Source: [Flexibacter] sp. ATCC 35208 (GTDB taxonomy: Bacteria; Bacteroidota; Bacteroidia; Chitinophagales; Chitinophagaceae). From it: a stretch of DNA of 64,000 bases. The notes under the pieces are model-generated. The model saw only the letters and a program-made list of their open reading frames with translations. It made no database searches and was not told where the DNA came from. The stretch covers positions 1-64,000 of the forward strand of contig NZ_MTKN01000001.1 in the NCBI RefSeq assembly GCF_001975825.1, in the 5' to 3' direction. The translations under genes and the position numbers were made by a program. This document shows, piece after piece, positions 26,388 to 34,458 of the stretch; the first letter of the stretch is position 1; every line of letters begins with the position of its first letter.

Positions 26388-28019
26388 ATGAAATATTTCT
26401 ATCGTATAATCCCCCTGGTCGGCCTTTTTGCCTGTCATGGACCTGAGCAGAAGCAGGCTGCTACAGCGGATTCAGTAGCCATTAAAAGCATAGACTCGGC
26501 AAGTATCGCCCGCGACATCACTGTATTATCCTCTGATGTATTTCAGGGACGTAAACCCTTTACCATTGGAGAAGATAAAACCATCAAATACCTGGAAGAC
26601 CGCTTCAGAGAGATCGGACTGCAGCCAGGGAATGGGGATAGTTTTTTTCAGGAAGTACCGATGGTGGAAATTATTTCCAAGCCCAGCGGACCTTTGGTGA
26701 TCAAAGGAAAGAGCGGGAGCGTAACCCTGCCTTACCTGGATGAATATGTGATTGCGACCCGTCGTGTAAAAGAGAAGGTTAATGTGGATAACTCCGAACT
26801 GGTGTTTGCCGGTTTTGGGATTGATGCGCCGGAATATAAATGGAATGACTATGAAGGGCTGGATGTAAAGGGGAAGACTGTTGTTGTGATGGTGAATGAT
26901 CCGGGTTTTTATGACAGCACCTTATTCAAAGGAAAGACCATGACCTATTATGGTCGGTGGACGTATAAATTCGAAGAGGCTGCCCGTAAAGGAGCCACTG
27001 GCGTAATTATCATTCATGACATCCTGCCTGCCAGCTATGGTTGGAATGTGGTGAGGAGCGGTTGGTCTAAACCAAGACTGGATCTGCAGACAGCGGATGA
27101 TAATATGTCAAGAACGGCGATGGAAGGTTGGATGACTCTGGAGTCAGCAAAGAAAGTGTTTGCGCTGGCAGGGGTGCCGTTTGATGTAATTGAGAAAGCG
27201 AAGCATCCAGGGTTTAAGGCAGTGGCATTAGGGGTGACTACCAGCCTGGAGATTACGAATAAGATCAAGAAGTCTACCTCTCATAATGTGATTGCACAGT
27301 TGCTTGGTAAAGACAGAAAGAATGAATACATTATTTACTCTGCACACTGGGATCACCTGGGTGTAGGTGAAGTGATCAGAGGTGACTCTATCTATAATGG
27401 TGCAGCGGATAATGCCAGCGGTACAGCGGCGTTGTTAAGTCTGGCGAAGGCTTTCAAGAGTCTGCCAAATGCACCAAGGCGATCTATCCTTTTTATTGCG
27501 CTGACAGGGGAAGAGCAGGGATTGTTGGGATCTGAGTATTATGCGACACATCCTTTGTTTCCTGTGAAGTCTACAGTGGCAGATATAAATATGGATGTGA
27601 TGAATACTTTTGGTCGTACGACGGATATTACGATCATTGGTAAGGGGCAGTCTGAGCTGGATGATTATGCGGAGAGAGCGGCGAAGAAACAGGGGAGGAC
27701 GATTATTCCGGAGGCGAATCCTTCCGGGGGATGGTTTTTCCGTTCAGATCATTTTAATTTTGCAAAGGTGGGGATTCCTTCTTTGTATCCTGGGGCGGGG
27801 GAACATTCATTGCTGCATGATTCAGCGTGGGTGCCGAATCATAGGGCTTCTTATGGAAGGGATAGATATCATTCACCGTTTGATCAGTTTGATGATACGT
27901 GGGAGTTGTCAGGGATGGTGGAGGATATCCGGTTTTTGTTTGATGTAGGGGAGACGTTGGCGAATGAGGAAAGGTTTCCGGAATGGCGGCCGACTTCGGA
28001 GTTTAAGGGTAAGAGGTAG
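26388..28019 (+). CDS. secreted M28-family metallopeptidase with PA domain
   Basis: 543 residues. A probable lipoprotein signal peptide (LVGLFACHG) leads into a PA-like insert at about 120-260 and the M28 zinc peptidase core. Zinc ligands and catalytic residues are visible in YSAHWDHLGVG, GAADNASGTAALL, TGEEQGLLGSEYY, INMDVMNTFG and the late FRSDHFNFAKVGIP. It is probably an aminopeptidase in the periplasm or on the surface. It is monocistronic. The last 30 or so bases of the gene begin a 55-bp repeat array that continues past the stop codon. Confidence 0.9.
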   Translation: MKYFYRIIPLVGLFACHGPEQKQAATADSVAIKSIDSASIARDITVLSSDVFQGRKPFTIGEDKTIKYLEDRFREIGLQPGNGDSFFQEVPMVEIISKPSGPLVIKGKSGSVTLPYLDEYVIATRRVKEKVNVDNSELVFAGFGIDAPEYKWNDYEGLDVKGKTVVVMVNDPGFYDSTLFKGKTMTYYGRWTYKFEEAARKGATGVIIIHDILPASYGWNVVRSGWSKPRLDLQTADDNMSRTAMEGWMTLESAKKVFALAGVPFDVIEKAKHPGFKAVALGVTTSLEITNKIKKSTSHNVIAQLLGKDRKNEYIIYSAHWDHLGVGEVIRGDSIYNGAADNASGTAALLSLAKAFKSLPNAPRRSILFIALTGEEQGLLGSEYYATHPLFPVKSTVADINMDVMNTFGRTTDITIIGKGQSELDDYAERAAKKQGRTIIPEANPSGGWFFRSDHFNFAKVGIPSLYPGAGEHSLLHDSAWVPNHRASYGRDRYHSPFDQFDDTWELSGMVEDIRFLFDVGETLANEERFPEWRPTSEFKGKR

Positions 28020-28296
28020 TATAAGTGTACTGGCTTTTTCGTGGCCGACTTCGGAGTTTAAGGGTAAGAGGTGGTATAATGTCATTGGCTTTTTCGTGGC
28101 CGACTTCGGAGTTTAAGGGTAAGAGGTAGTATAAGTGTACCGGCTTTTTCGTGTACGGCTTCTGAGTTTAAGGGTAAGAGGTAGGATAATGGCATTGGCT
28201 TTTCGTGGCCGACTTCGGAGTTTAAGGGTAAAAGGTAGTATAATGGTACCGGCTTTTTCGTGGACGTCTTCAACGTTTAAGAGTAAAAGATAATAA
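27986..28296 (+). repeat. 55-bp minisatellite, six units, starting in the M28 gene end
   Basis: The block GCCGACTTCGGAGTTTAAGG followed by GTAAGAGGTAG recurs with a steady 54-55 bp period; GTTTAAG marks at 28001, 28056, 28111, 28166, 28220 and 28275. The first unit is the true gene end with its stop. The next five are non-coding copies joined by a TATAA(T/G)GTAC spacer plus GGCTTTTTCGTGG. Drift increases rightward. Confidence 0.9.
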
Positions 28297-28345
28297 CTTG
28301 CAGCCGGCTTCCTGGAGGCCGGCTGTTTAATTAAAATGATAATTT

Positions 28346-28579
28346 ATGGAAAGAACGATTGCTTATTATTTGAAGGGAAGTGAGGATTTTGTGAGTGAGT
28401 ATCTGGTTGAGTTGGAAGTGGCGGAGATTAGTAAGATTTGGGAAGCGGAAGATGGGGATGCAGATTATTTGAATATTTATCAGGTAGGAGCAGCTCAGCG
28501 GGCGGCAGTGGAACAATTGTTAGGCGAGAAGCTGGATTTGAATAAATATGATTATTATTTAGAGACCCATCAGGGGTAA
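28346..28579 (+). CDS. small hypothetical protein
   Basis: 77 residues, acidic and soluble, beginning MERTIAYYLKGSEDFVSEYL and ending DYYLETHQG. No motif is recognised; it looks like one of the small immunity-like or orphan proteins in this neighbourhood. It lies just after the 55-bp repeat array. Its 3' end, stop included, is partly repeated downstream. Confidence 0.55.
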   Translation: MERTIAYYLKGSEDFVSEYLVELEVAEISKIWEAEDGDADYLNIYQVGAAQRAAVEQLLGEKLDLNKYDYYLETHQG

Positions 28580-28632
28580 TAAGCGCACCTATTTATTATC
28601 CACAAACCCACCAGGGGGAATATTACCTATCC
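28563..28632 (+). repeat. partial duplication of the preceding gene's 3' end
   Basis: GACCCATCAGGGGTAATAAG at 28563 recurs as AACCCACCAGGGGGAATATT at 28607, each followed by CACCTAT or ACCTAT. The period is about 44 bp. It is the weakest of the 3'-end duplications in this window. Confidence 0.5.
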
Positions 28633-28668
28633 CCCCTCATAGCAATATGGGATGACAACCCCCATGTT

Positions 28669-29031
28669 ATGAATACAGACATCTTAATAGAAGGTAGAGG
28701 ACTTGAAGAATTATACCAATTCCTGGAAAACAAAGGAATAGAACCAGACATAAAGTATCGTTTTAATCATTGGTTCTTATCTGCTGAAATAGCAGGAATT
28801 AGATTAAGTGGAGATAGAGAATCTCTGATAGAAGTGTTACTGGAATATTATGAAGGTAGAAAAGGGAAAGATGTGACCCTGACTATTGGTAATAATCAGC
28901 GTATCTCTTTTAAAGACAAAGAGATCGCAACAATCAGACAGGAGATAGACACTATCTTACGGGAGATAGACACTATCTTACAGGAGATAGTAACTACCAT
29001 ACCTGAAAAGGAGATATTAACCCCTTGTTGA
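28669..29031 (+). CDS. hypothetical protein with heptad-repeat C-terminus
   Basis: 120 residues. The N-terminal part (MNTDILIEGRGLEELYQFLE ... VTLTIGNNQRISFK) is a mixed alpha/beta domain I do not recognise. The end holds a seven-residue repeat, QEIDTIL / REIDTIL / QEIVTTI, encoded by a 21-bp tandem repeat at about 28938-28998. This heptad would extend an amphipathic helix. It is followed at once by a run of small membrane protein genes. Confidence 0.6.
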   Translation: MNTDILIEGRGLEELYQFLENKGIEPDIKYRFNHWFLSAEIAGIRLSGDRESLIEVLLEYYEGRKGKDVTLTIGNNQRISFKDKEIATIRQEIDTILREIDTILQEIVTTIPEKEILTPC

Positions 29032-29033
29032 TA

Positions 29034-29063
29034 TGGAACAACCGAGTATCTTCGACCTATAAA
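29034..29063 (+). pseudogene. start fragment of a small membrane paralog
   Basis: ATGGAACAACCGAGTATCTT at 29034 encodes MEQPSIFDL and stops. It closely matches the first eight residues of the next intact gene (MEQPSIFEE at 29078). It looks like the residue of a collapsed duplicate. Confidence 0.5.
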
Positions 29064-29077
29064 ATAGTTAATAACCT

Positions 29078-29584
29078 ATGGAACAACCCTCTATTTTCGA
29101 AGAACATTTCGCCACGGCATTCCAGGTACGTCGCCGCCGCTTGTTACCCGTTTTTCTTAAAGTTTATATCTGGATTGGGTTCCTGATATTGTTAGGCTGT
29201 TTGATCGCTTTATTATTTACTATTGGCGCCGGCCTTCTTAAACATCATCATTATAAAAGGCGCGACTCAGGATGGTTGGAAATCGTAGAACTCTCCGTAG
29301 GATTGGGATTGATCACTATATTTTTTACGGCTGTTGCCGGTCTCTGGTTTGAAGCCAAATGGGCGATCCGGTATAACTGGGTGTTGGGGGGAATCCTGTT
29401 TGCTAGTTTCCTTTTTGTCATAGGTATTTCGTTCAATGATTGGACCGGAACCGATTTAAGTGAGCTCTCCCTTCCGTGGGCAGTAGCTATTCCCTATTAT
29501 GTCATGTTAAATAAGATCCAGTATCGCTGGGAACATGTCGCAGTTTCAAAAAGGGAAGCCCTTTTCGCTACCCCTATGAAATAG
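29078..29584 (+). CDS. four-helix membrane protein, paralog A
   Basis: 168 residues. A short soluble N-terminus (MEQPSIFEEHFATAFQVRRR) leads into helices at about 27-50, 65-88, 95-115 and 125-145, and a basic cytosolic tail (NKIQYRWEHVAVSKRE). It belongs to a local family with the genes at 29622 and 30893; shared signatures are VRRR.LLPVFLKVYIWIG and WFE.KWAIRYNW. No external family is recognised. Confidence 0.75.
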   Translation: MEQPSIFEEHFATAFQVRRRRLLPVFLKVYIWIGFLILLGCLIALLFTIGAGLLKHHHYKRRDSGWLEIVELSVGLGLITIFFTAVAGLWFEAKWAIRYNWVLGGILFASFLFVIGISFNDWTGTDLSELSLPWAVAIPYYVMLNKIQYRWEHVAVSKREALFATPMK

Positions 29585-29621
29585 CTAATGTATTGCGTAT
29601 ATTTGCTATATAATAATATCT

Positions 29622-30098
29622 ATGGAGCAGCCAACTATTTTCGAGGATAATTTTGGGACGGAATTTCGTATTCGCCGTCGCAGTTTGCTACCCGTTTTCC
29701 TAAAAGTTTATATCTGGATAGGATTTGTTGTAGCTATGATCTCCTTTGTCGCCATCTTATTTGCGTTGGGGTTTTCGCAACTCATTCTTGGAGCGTTCGG
29801 GCAGAATTATTTGGCGATGGTAGGTTTGGTGGGTATGGCCGCGCTTTTTTCCGCAATTATTTTTTCGATGACCGCTTCTCTTTGGTTTGAAGTAAAATGG
29901 GCCATCAGGTATAACTGGATCATGGGAGCGATTTGGTTGGTGATGCTGGGAGTCGGCTTTTTCACAGGTGATACAAAAAATAGCCAGATCAATGGGTTGG
30001 TGTTGACCATTCCTTACTGGATTATGATCTACAAAATCCAATACCGCTGGGAGCGGGAAGCTGTATCTAAGCGGGAACTCAAAATGAAGACAAACTAA
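29622..30098 (+). CDS. four-helix membrane protein, paralog B
   Basis: 158 residues, starting MEQPTIFEDNFGTEFRIRRR and sharing with paralog A the LLPVFLKVYIWIGFV helix, the WFEVKWAIRYNW signature and the YKIQYRWEREAVSKREL tail. It lies 37 bp after paralog A and arose by tandem duplication. The best-preserved parts are the first helix and the charged tail. Function unknown. Confidence 0.75.
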   Translation: MEQPTIFEDNFGTEFRIRRRSLLPVFLKVYIWIGFVVAMISFVAILFALGFSQLILGAFGQNYLAMVGLVGMAALFSAIIFSMTASLWFEVKWAIRYNWIMGAIWLVMLGVGFFTGDTKNSQINGLVLTIPYWIMIYKIQYRWEREAVSKRELKMKTN

Positions 30099-30136
30099 AC
30101 GAAGACATACTAAGCGACTTATTTTTTCCTTATACC

Positions 30137-30757
30137 ATGAATGCACAAGTTATTTACCTGCTAGTTTTTATCTTAGGGGTCGTGATGGCCGTTTGGATGC
30201 AGAGACGTTTTTGTATACTCTGCGATGCCAGTAACATAGATCCTAAACCCTTTAGTTATTCCAGGTTACAGTTACTCTGGTGGACTTTTATCATACTGGT
30301 TTCCTTTATCAGTATCCTGGCTGCTACCGGAAAGATGCCGACTTTTGATACTTCTACGTTATTACTCCTGGGTATCGGCGCACTGACCACAGCCTCTGCA
30401 CGCATTGTGGATGTGGCGGATGATAACAAATACAAAGAAGCGGTGACAGAAGCGACTGAAGAGGAAGCAGCTGTGCCGCAGAAGAATTCAAAAGACATGA
30501 AAAGCGAAGGTTTCTGGCTGGATATTCTGTCTGATAAAACGGGGATTAGTATTCCACGTTTTCAGGCGGTGGTGTTCAATTTGTGTTTTGGAATCTGGTT
30601 TATATGGAGAACGGTGATCAATTTGCAGTTGGCAGGGTTTGCTTCTTCTGATGATATGATTGATAAGATTATGCCTGTTATTCCCATGAATAACCTTATC
30701 TTATTGGGTATTAGTGCGGGTACTTATGTGGCGCTGAAGTCTTCAGAAAATAAATAG
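30137..30757 (+). CDS. multipass membrane protein
   Basis: 206 residues with hydrophobic segments at about 4-20, 47-65, 72-90, 143-160 and 183-200, split by a charged loop (about 95-130). A CxxC-like RRFCILCDAS is near the N-terminus. It is different from the flanking paralogs. No family is recognised; its placement among the small membrane genes suggests a shared transcript. Confidence 0.65.
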   Translation: MNAQVIYLLVFILGVVMAVWMQRRFCILCDASNIDPKPFSYSRLQLLWWTFIILVSFISILAATGKMPTFDTSTLLLLGIGALTTASARIVDVADDNKYKEAVTEATEEEAAVPQKNSKDMKSEGFWLDILSDKTGISIPRFQAVVFNLCFGIWFIWRTVINLQLAGFASSDDMIDKIMPVIPMNNLILLGISAGTYVALKSSENK

Positions 30758-30892
30758 TATGTAGCCATTACGGGGGAGGCAAGTGGGATTTTTGTAGTTT
30801 TTGAAGAAGGTGCCTACGTGGATGACCTGGCATTTGCATATGCGGGGTGTGATGGGTTGTTGGCGTACCTGGTGTATGAGAAAATAATATTT

Positions 30893-31315
30893 ATGGAAAT
30901 TAACGTACGCAGAAGAAATCTGCTGCCATTGTTGTTAAAGATTTATTTGTTAGCCGGTGTGATGCTGGGCGTGATTTTTCTTTGTTTAGGAGCAGCGATG
31001 GTGGGGCATGCGGCTATGCCGGAGGATTATAGTCTGGCACATGAAATAATGGAAAATGTAGCGATTGCAGGATACTTCCTGTTGTCGATCGCTTATATCG
31101 TAAAATACTTTTTGTTATGGTTTGAGGTGAAGTCTGCGATTCGGTGGAATTGGGGGATAGGAGTGTGTTGGGGGATTTTTATTTTGGTAGTGGGTATTGT
31201 GGAGAATAAACCGGAATATCTGTTAATACAGTTGGTAGTGAGTGCGCCTTACTGGTGGATGTTATATCGTATACAAAATAAATGGGAACATGAAGCTGTT
31301 CGTGGAAGAAAATAA
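30893..31315 (+). CDS. four-helix membrane protein, paralog C
   Basis: 140 residues from ATG 30893, chosen because homology to the paralogs begins there (INVRRRNLLPLLLKIYLLAG). An upstream GTG extension has no counterpart in the paralogs. The signature WFEVKSAIRWNWGIG and the tail MLYRIQNKWEHEAVRGRK are present. It lacks the MEQPxIFE leader of paralogs A and B. Confidence 0.7.
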   Translation: MEINVRRRNLLPLLLKIYLLAGVMLGVIFLCLGAAMVGHAAMPEDYSLAHEIMENVAIAGYFLLSIAYIVKYFLLWFEVKSAIRWNWGIGVCWGIFILVVGIVENKPEYLLIQLVVSAPYWWMLYRIQNKWEHEAVRGRK

Positions 31316-31319
31316 GAAG

Positions 31320-31474
31320 GTACGAAGAAGAAGTTTGATGCCGCTGATGATGAAGATCTATTTGTGGGTAGGAGTGGCAGGTGGGATTGGATCATGTTGT
31401 ACAACATTCAGTATAAATGGGAACATGAAGCAGTAGCTAATGGTGAGCTATCGCAGTCAATAACGAATCGTTGA
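31320..31474 (+). pseudogene. collapsed fourth paralog
   Basis: Five bases after paralog C comes VRRRSLMPLMMKIYLWVGVA, then a frame change, then WDWIMLYNIQYKWEHEAVAN in another frame, stopping at 31472-31474. That is the start and the end of the same family with the middle deleted. The tail overlaps the 3' end of the convergent GH2 gene. Confidence 0.65.
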
Positions 31475-33455
31475 TGGCCCTGATCTCAGGAACCGGCATT
31501 TTGGGAACTTTTCTATCGTAGGTGATTAACCCGTTTTCTTCTCTTTCTACATCAAATGGTTGGGTATAGATAGCCCCAGATAAACCCGCTCTTTCATATA
31601 AATACAATAATTGCATAAGTGCCTGGTAGTAATCAGGGAATTCTGCGCGGGTGACATCGAGATAACTATAAGACTGATCGGGGTCCCAGCGATGACCTGC
31701 TATACTTACACCGATGCCTCCCCATTCACCAAGTACAGCGGCTTTTTGAGGTAAAGAGGGACCGATGGAAGGGCCAGGGTATTTATGTACATCGACGAAG
31801 TCGCTGCCGGCCCACATTTGAGAAGGGTAGCCTTCGCTGTATTCATCCATATTGGCGCCGGAGTGAGCGTTGAGGAGACGGCTGGGATCGTAACGTTTGA
31901 GTTGGGTGGCGAGGCGTAATTGATCGTAGGCACCCCAGCCTTCGTTGAATAAGGTCCAGACGATGATGGAGGGGAAGTTGTAGAGTTGTTGGATGATTTT
32001 TGGGCTTTCGTCTTCGAATACGGAGGCGTCGGCCTGGGTGTAGCCGGCAGGGGGAATGAGGTCTTGCCACACGAGCATACCTAGTTTGTCACAGTTGTAG
32101 TACCAGCGGTCAGGTTCGATTTTGATGTGTTTGCGGATGGTGTTGAAACCCATTTGTTTGATGATGTTGATATCGTATGCTAAGGCGCTGTCAGTTGGGG
32201 CGGTGTAAATGCCGTCAGGCCAGTAGCCCTGGTCGAGGACGCCGAGGTTGAATAGGTATTTATGATTGAGGAAGATGCGGGGCCGGCCGGCGGCGTCTGG
32301 TTCTAAAGTGATTTTACGCATGGCGAAATAGCTGGTGATGGAGTCGGTGATGATGCCGTCTTTTAGGAGGCGGATGGTGAGGGGGTAGAGGTAGGGATCT
32401 TGTGGACTCCAGGTATGGGGAGATGGGATGTGTAGAGTGAGGCTGTCGCCAGCAGAGGGGGCGGTGCTGATGTTGTTTGAAATAGCTTGAATGGTATAAT
32501 GGGAGGATGGGGGAGATGTGCTTTGAGGATTGGAGGATGAAATGGGAAATGTGTTTTGAGTGCTGGGATATGAAACAGGGATGGTATTATGAGAGTCGAA
32601 GTTGTGAGTGTCGAATGATGAAACAGGAATGTTATTTTGATCATGAGGTGTAGATTGATCATAAGATGCAGATTGATCAGGAGGTGTAGATTGATCATGA
32701 GGTATAGAACTGGAAATCGCATTTTGTCCATCAGGAGATGAAACGGCTACTTTGATCTGTAGCTCATTATTATCAAGATCTGGTGTGAGGGTGAACCCCG
32801 CGATATAGGTGTCAGGTAAGGTTTCTAACCAGACGGTTTGCCAGATGCCGCTACAGGCAGTGTATAATATTTTACGTGGGTAGAGGCTTTGTTTGCCATG
32901 TGGGTTATTGCCTTGAGAGGTGGGGTCGTAGACACTGACGATTAATTCGTTGTTATCAGGTTTGAGGAAAGAAGTGATATCGTAAGAGAAATGATTATAG
33001 CCACCGAGGTGTGCGCCGAGGTTATGGCCATTGAGGTAGACGGTGGCTTTCCAGTCGACGGCGCCGAAATGCAGGAGGGTTCTTTGTTTGGGAGTGGCTT
33101 TGAAAGTAGTATGGTACCAGAGGCGTTGTTTAGGCAGAAGCGCTTTTTTTACACCGGAAAGCGCGGATTCTATTGGAAAAGGGACGAGGATCTTTCCCTG
33201 GTAATAGGTAGGGGCGGCAGCATCCCAGGCGGTGATGGCGTAGTCCCAGAGGCCGTTGAGGTTTTGCCATTGGGTGCGGACCATTTGAGGGCGGGGGTAT
33301 TCAGGGAGGGGATGAGAGGGTGATACCTGTGAGGCCCAGGGAGATTGAATAGTGATTGGCTGCATGTGCCAGGCGGAGATGGGGCGGGCTTTGACATGCA
33401 GGAGTGAGTTATAGAGAAGCAGGAGGATGATGAATTGGAGGATCCTGGATTTCAT
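31437..33455 (-). CDS. glycoside hydrolase family 2 enzyme with low-complexity insert
   Basis: 672 residues from ATG 33455, chosen because a signal peptide starts there (MKSRILQFIILLLLYNSLLH). Domains in order: GH2 sugar-binding domain (about 45-205, with LLHFGAVDWKATVYLNGHNL), immunoglobulin-like domain (about 210-370), TIM barrel (about 380-670). The catalytic acid/base Glu is in IIVWTLFNEGWG and the nucleophile Glu in AAVLGEWGG. A Ser/Thr/Pro/Asn-rich stretch of about 85 residues with tandem DQSTPP-type repeats interrupts the immunoglobulin-like domain. The substrate (beta-galactoside, glucuronide or other) is not determined by sequence. Confidence 0.88.
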   Translation of the reverse strand: MKSRILQFIILLLLYNSLLHVKARPISAWHMQPITIQSPWASQVSPSHPLPEYPRPQMVRTQWQNLNGLWDYAITAWDAAAPTYYQGKILVPFPIESALSGVKKALLPKQRLWYHTTFKATPKQRTLLHFGAVDWKATVYLNGHNLGAHLGGYNHFSYDITSFLKPDNNELIVSVYDPTSQGNNPHGKQSLYPRKILYTACSGIWQTVWLETLPDTYIAGFTLTPDLDNNELQIKVAVSSPDGQNAISSSIPHDQSTPPDQSASYDQSTPHDQNNIPVSSFDTHNFDSHNTIPVSYPSTQNTFPISSSNPQSTSPPSSHYTIQAISNNISTAPSAGDSLTLHIPSPHTWSPQDPYLYPLTIRLLKDGIITDSITSYFAMRKITLEPDAAGRPRIFLNHKYLFNLGVLDQGYWPDGIYTAPTDSALAYDINIIKQMGFNTIRKHIKIEPDRWYYNCDKLGMLVWQDLIPPAGYTQADASVFEDESPKIIQQLYNFPSIIVWTLFNEGWGAYDQLRLATQLKRYDPSRLLNAHSGANMDEYSEGYPSQMWAGSDFVDVHKYPGPSIGPSLPQKAAVLGEWGGIGVSIAGHRWDPDQSYSYLDVTRAEFPDYYQALMQLLYLYERAGLSGAIYTQPFDVEREENGLITYDRKVPKMPVPEIRAINDSLLTAIAHH
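32639..32710 (-). repeat. 18-bp in-frame repeat inside the GH2 gene
   Basis: Four units of GATCATGAGGTGTAGATT type (plus strand) encode DQ-S-x-x-x hexapeptides. Looser repeats of IPVSS-DTHN type continue to about 32520. The unit is a multiple of three, so the frame survives expansion. Confidence 0.8.
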
Positions 33456-33911
33456 TGGAGGTAAATATAAAGGTTGAGGGGAAGGGGGAGTTAGGAGATC
33501 ACAGAAATAATTGAGAGGTGGTATATTCATCAAAAAAGAGAAACTGAGGTTTTACACACCTTAATATTCACTGTTTATCATTTAGCAAAAAAATATACAA
33601 CTTGTTTTGCTTTTTAAAAGTAGAAATTAAAAATTATCAGGAGATATTTTTTAATTTTTTTTATTCTACATTTATACCTGTTGAATCATTGTTAGTGATT
33701 AGTGTAACCCTTGGAGTGAACAATGAATTACATACGTAGAAAAATCATTTTTAAGCCGTCGCTATAAACTTCGCCAATTCACTTTCGGCGATAAATTTTA
33801 CCAGATAACCTTCAATTACTGTCATGTAGTCGTTTGTAAAGCTGTCTGCGCATTGCTAAATGATGTGTGTGTCCGGCATTTTTTAATTTTCATAGTGTAA
33901 ACCCGTAAACA
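33456..33911. other. AT-rich intergenic stretch
   Basis: About 450 bases, mostly AT-rich, with a possible tiny frame MNYIRRKIIFKPSL at 33723-33767. That frame is too short to support. No RNA gene or clear hairpin. The sequence ahead of the decayed C39-like gene may once have held a precursor or promoter. Confidence 0.35.
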
Positions 33912-34335
33912 TTGATTGCCTCTGTGGTGATCAATGAAGGGATCCCTATTTTGAAAAATAACGTTTGTCATGGTTACTTTCATAGAAAAGCTTTTAATCC
34001 AAAGAGCAATTCTCCTCAGATGACTAAAGTATTGGTTGATCTTTTAGGGCTGATGATTAGTGAAACCAGCCTTACACGGGAACTGAAGAACACCCGGATT
34101 GTCCAGGTATGCTTAGTATCAGCGATGTGCTAAGAGTTATGGTGTGGAGAATATCGCTATAAACATTACTGCTGATAAGCTTTCAGTATTACTGGTTCCT
34201 TTTATTGCGCCATTAAAGGATGAACGTGGTATGTTGAGGATGTTTACTGTGGTGAAAGAAATAAATGAGTATGATTTAGTCTTTTATAGTCCGGAATACC
34301 ATCCCTGGAGAAGATCGACTGTACGAGGAATGTAA
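33912..34335 (+). pseudogene. frameshifted C39-like peptidase-domain gene
   Basis: Three frames read in series give a recognisable C39-like domain: QMTKVLVDLLGLMISETSLT, then EEHPDCPGMLSISDVL in the next frame from about 34083, then YGVENIAINITADKLSVLLV and FTVVKEINEYDLVFYSPEYH in the third from about 34138. Single-base losses near 34085 and 34130 explain both shifts. The HPDYPSLLSISDVL-like motif is typical of the C39-like/VKOR/thioredoxin proteins of Bacteroidota. The VKOR part is absent. The true start upstream of about 33985 is unclear. Confidence 0.7.
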
Positions 34336-34458
34336 ATGTGGCTCTTCCGGCTATTGCAGCAGTCCTGGTACAGGACAATCTTCCAGATCCTAATTGAAAA
34401 GGACGTCCTGAAGGCTTATGGTTTTAGGACGTCTATTGATTTTAAAAATAGAATTGTT

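Noticed and set aside
27986..28296. CRISPR array
   Set aside because: The 55-bp units repeat in full without unique spacers and begin inside a coding gene.
28596..28604. Perfect DnaA box TTATCCACA
   Set aside because: A single 9-base match in 64 kb is expected by chance.
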